From Paludibacter sp963678465 (lineage in GTDB: Bacteria > Bacteroidota > Bacteroidia > Bacteroidales > Paludibacteraceae): a stretch of DNA of 64,000 bases. Numbering within the stretch: the first letter of the stretch is position 1; each line of letters starts with the position of its first letter. Made by a program: the position numbers and the translations under genes. The notes below the pieces were generated by a model, which saw only the letters and a list, made by a program, of their open reading frames with translations, was not told where the DNA came from and made no database searches. Shown here one piece after another: positions 62,443 through 64,000 of the stretch. The stretch lies in assembly GCA_963678465.1 (NCBI GenBank), contig OY782858.1, positions 1,178,001 through 1,242,000 on the forward strand. The letters are read 5' to 3'.

Positions 62443-62481
62443 CAAAAAAACGAGAGCCTCACCTCAAGTGAAACCCTCGTT
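62443..62481 (-). terminator. Terminator of the phosphatase gene
   Basis: On the minus strand AACGAG...CTCGTT forms a stem with an inner TTCAC...GTGAG pairing and is followed by a run of seven T. Confidence 0.65.
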
Positions 62482-62533
62482 CTGAATGATTGCCCATTTG
62501 CAACGAATTACAAACAAGCATTTTTATGCAAAA

Positions 62534-64000
62534 TTATTTCTTAATAATTTTCACTACTTTCAATTGTTTATTTTTTTCAATGTGAAGGAAATAAACACCC
62601 GCCGAAAGCTTTTCTAAATGGATATCTTCATCGTCGGTGCTTACTTTTTGTTTGTAAACATTCGTACCTGCCACATCCATTATTTGCAAAGCACCGTTTC
62701 CGGCACCCTTAATGTTCACTACATCAGTAAAAGGATTTGGATACACCTGCAACTGATCGGCAAAAGAGTTTCCTGTTCCTGTTACTATTTCAAAGTCAAC
62801 ACTTACTGTAGCAGCTGCTGCAAGATCCGAAAGCGTGTAAGTTGTGCTTGTTTCAGCCACTGCAACACCGTTAAGTTTCCATTCCTTCAGTTTAAAACCT
62901 TCAGCCGGAACCGCTGTAAACACAATGCTTTTACCTTTCTGTACCTGTGCAGCCGTGCTGATAGCCACGCCATCCACCGAGGCGGTAAGCTGTCCGTTTC
63001 CATTCACTGTACCGAAAGTAACCTGATATTCTTCGGCCGGAGTAGTCAATGTAAAACATTCGTTTGCTACTATTTCGTTGCTGCCGTTTCTTACAGTAAA
63101 CTTAATTGTATTACCATCCACTTCACCCAACACCCAACGCTGACTATTTCCATCGCTTGGCCTCATACCTCCGAGCTGCCAGTGCATAGATCCGGCATTG
63201 TCCACAGGAGCGGCAGTGCGCGTATAAGTAGAAGGAGTCCAAACATTATTCTTAACCTGTACACGACGGAAAGTATGACCATGTCCGCAGAAAACCAACT
63301 GCACATTGTGTTTGTCGAGTACTGGTCCTAATGTCGACATAGATGTAGGTGTAAAGGTCGTATTCGGAACTTCATAGTGAATTGTAATCACCTTCCATGT
63401 TTTATCGGCATTGGCTGTCAACACTTCGTCCAACCATTTCACCTGTTCGTTCTGACGCTGAGCAGCAGTATATCCTCCACCTTTCGATTCCCAGTCCAAA
63501 CCAATAACAATCATATTACCATAAACCGAAGCATAAGTACCATCGCCTACTGCATCGATATTGTATTTTGTTGAAGGCTCCAAACTTGGATGTCCGTTCA
63601 GGAACTTAATAAATTCAGCATTATTAGTACCCATATATTCGTGATTTCCATAACCCGATACCATGTCGATATTGGCGAAACCTGTCCGCTGATCGAACAA
63701 CGACGAATAATGTGAGTGATAATCCCAACGGCTATCGTTATCTACGATGTCACCAACATTCAGGCTAAAGAATGGCTTTTGTTCCATTGCTTCAATTGTA
63801 GCTCCGGCAGCTATCCAGTGTGCCATATCGGCCGGACCTGTTGCCTGTAAATCGCCATAAGCGCTGAACGAGAATTTGCTTGTATTGCTTGTTGTTGTAA
63901 ATTCTCTTGTAGCCGACCAGTTGGTGCCATCACCTACCTGATAAATATAAGTTGTTCCCGGTTCCAATCCTGTCACCGTCACCTTGCTGCCCTTAGCAAC
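62534..64000 (-). CDS. Secreted metallophosphoesterase with T9SS sorting domain (5' end outside window)
   Basis: Exported purple-acid-phosphatase-like enzyme. The frame is open to position 64000, so the signal peptide and the start of the fibronectin-type domain are missing. Visible parts, in order: the end of the FN3-like domain (TVTGLEPGTTYIYQVGDGTN), then the metallophosphatase core with FSAYGDLQ, LNVGDIVD, GYGNHEYM, VITIHYEVP and FCGHGHTFRR (metal ligands D, N and H). An InlB/Listeria-Bacteroides beta repeat follows (YQVTFGTVNGNGQLTASVDG). A C-terminal T9SS type A domain closes it (LQVYPNPFTDVVNIKG... LSAGVYFLHIE). The substrate is unknown. Export would use the T9SS encoded at 21-27 kb. 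Confidence 0.93.
   Translation of the reverse strand, partial: VAKGSKVTVTGLEPGTTYIYQVGDGTNWSATREFTTTSNTSKFSFSAYGDLQATGPADMAHWIAAGATIEAMEQKPFFSLNVGDIVDNDSRWDYHSHYSSLFDQRTGFANIDMVSGYGNHEYMGTNNAEFIKFLNGHPSLEPSTKYNIDAVGDGTYASVYGNMIVIGLDWESKGGGYTAAQRQNEQVKWLDEVLTANADKTWKVITIHYEVPNTTFTPTSMSTLGPVLDKHNVQLVFCGHGHTFRRVQVKNNVWTPSTYTRTAAPVDNAGSMHWQLGGMRPSDGNSQRWVLGEVDGNTIKFTVRNGSNEIVANECFTLTTPAEEYQVTFGTVNGNGQLTASVDGVAISTAAQVQKGKSIVFTAVPAEGFKLKEWKLNGVAVAETSTTYTLSDLAAAATVSVDFEIVTGTGNSFADQLQVYPNPFTDVVNIKGAGNGALQIMDVAGTNVYKQKVSTDDEDIHLEKLSAGVYFLHIEKNKQLKVVKIIKK

Larger units (their letters stand above)
62093..62533. other. Intergenic region with short tandem repeat
   Basis: Between cas6 and the phosphatase gene. 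It holds an AT-rich promoter-like stretch near 62100-62200 (presumably for the cas operon, with no clear TAnnTTTG), a 9-bp tandem repeat and a terminator. Confidence 0.6.

Overview
The window comes from a Bacteroidota genome, most likely order Bacteroidales. The signs are a SusC/RagA-type TonB-dependent receptor, a complete type IX secretion core (porP/sprF, gldK, gldL, gldM, gldN), a secreted phosphatase with a T9SS C-terminal sorting domain, AT-rich intergenic DNA, and many promoters of the Bacteroidota form TAnnTTTG. I cannot name a genus.

Positions 1-41134 are mostly ordinary chromosome. In order they hold: a SusC receptor cut by the window edge; two unknown genes; a YgiQ-type radical SAM protein; a DMT exporter; sucC-sucD; yaaA; a TsaC/Sua5 enzyme; a DUF4914 P-loop protein with an XRE-cupin regulator beside it; a DEAD-box helicase; pdxH; gcvP; a LuxR-type response regulator; the T9SS operon; a small DUF2795 protein; a cobalamin adenosyltransferase; an O-methyltransferase; an XRE-cupin regulator with an acyl-CoA synthetase; a CtpA-type protease; coaD; a lytic transglycosylase; a beta-barrel protein; argS; a lipoprotein; a DUF4382 lipoprotein; and one unknown gene.

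Positions 41646-62053 are a large type I CRISPR-Cas locus, probably the Bacteroidales 'PGING' kind. The main array has 66 repeats of 29 bp and 65 spacers. The reverse complement of the repeat ends in ATTGAAAT, the usual type I crRNA 5' handle, so the array reads leftwards and its leader is at the right, next to cas2. A 1480-bp IS4-family element with 20-bp perfect terminal repeats and a 7-bp target duplication sits between the array's first and second leader-proximal repeats. It separates 65 of 66 spacers from the leader promoter. All cas genes lie on the minus strand in the order cas6, (unknown gene), cas5, cas8, cas7, cas3, (RAYT transposase), cas4, (GxxExxY protein), cas1, (broken four-helix-bundle gene, acidic unknown, DUF6155), cas2.

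The cas region is heavily colonised by small repeats. A RAYT (REP-associated tyrosine transposase) gene is flanked by CCCCGAAGG palindromes and carries one in frame inside its own coding sequence. A 1.1-kb array of eight such palindromes lies beyond cas5. Another hairpin element has broken the four-helix-bundle gene. None of these palindromes was noticed outside the cas locus in this window. The window ends with a secreted metallophosphoesterase that runs off the right edge.
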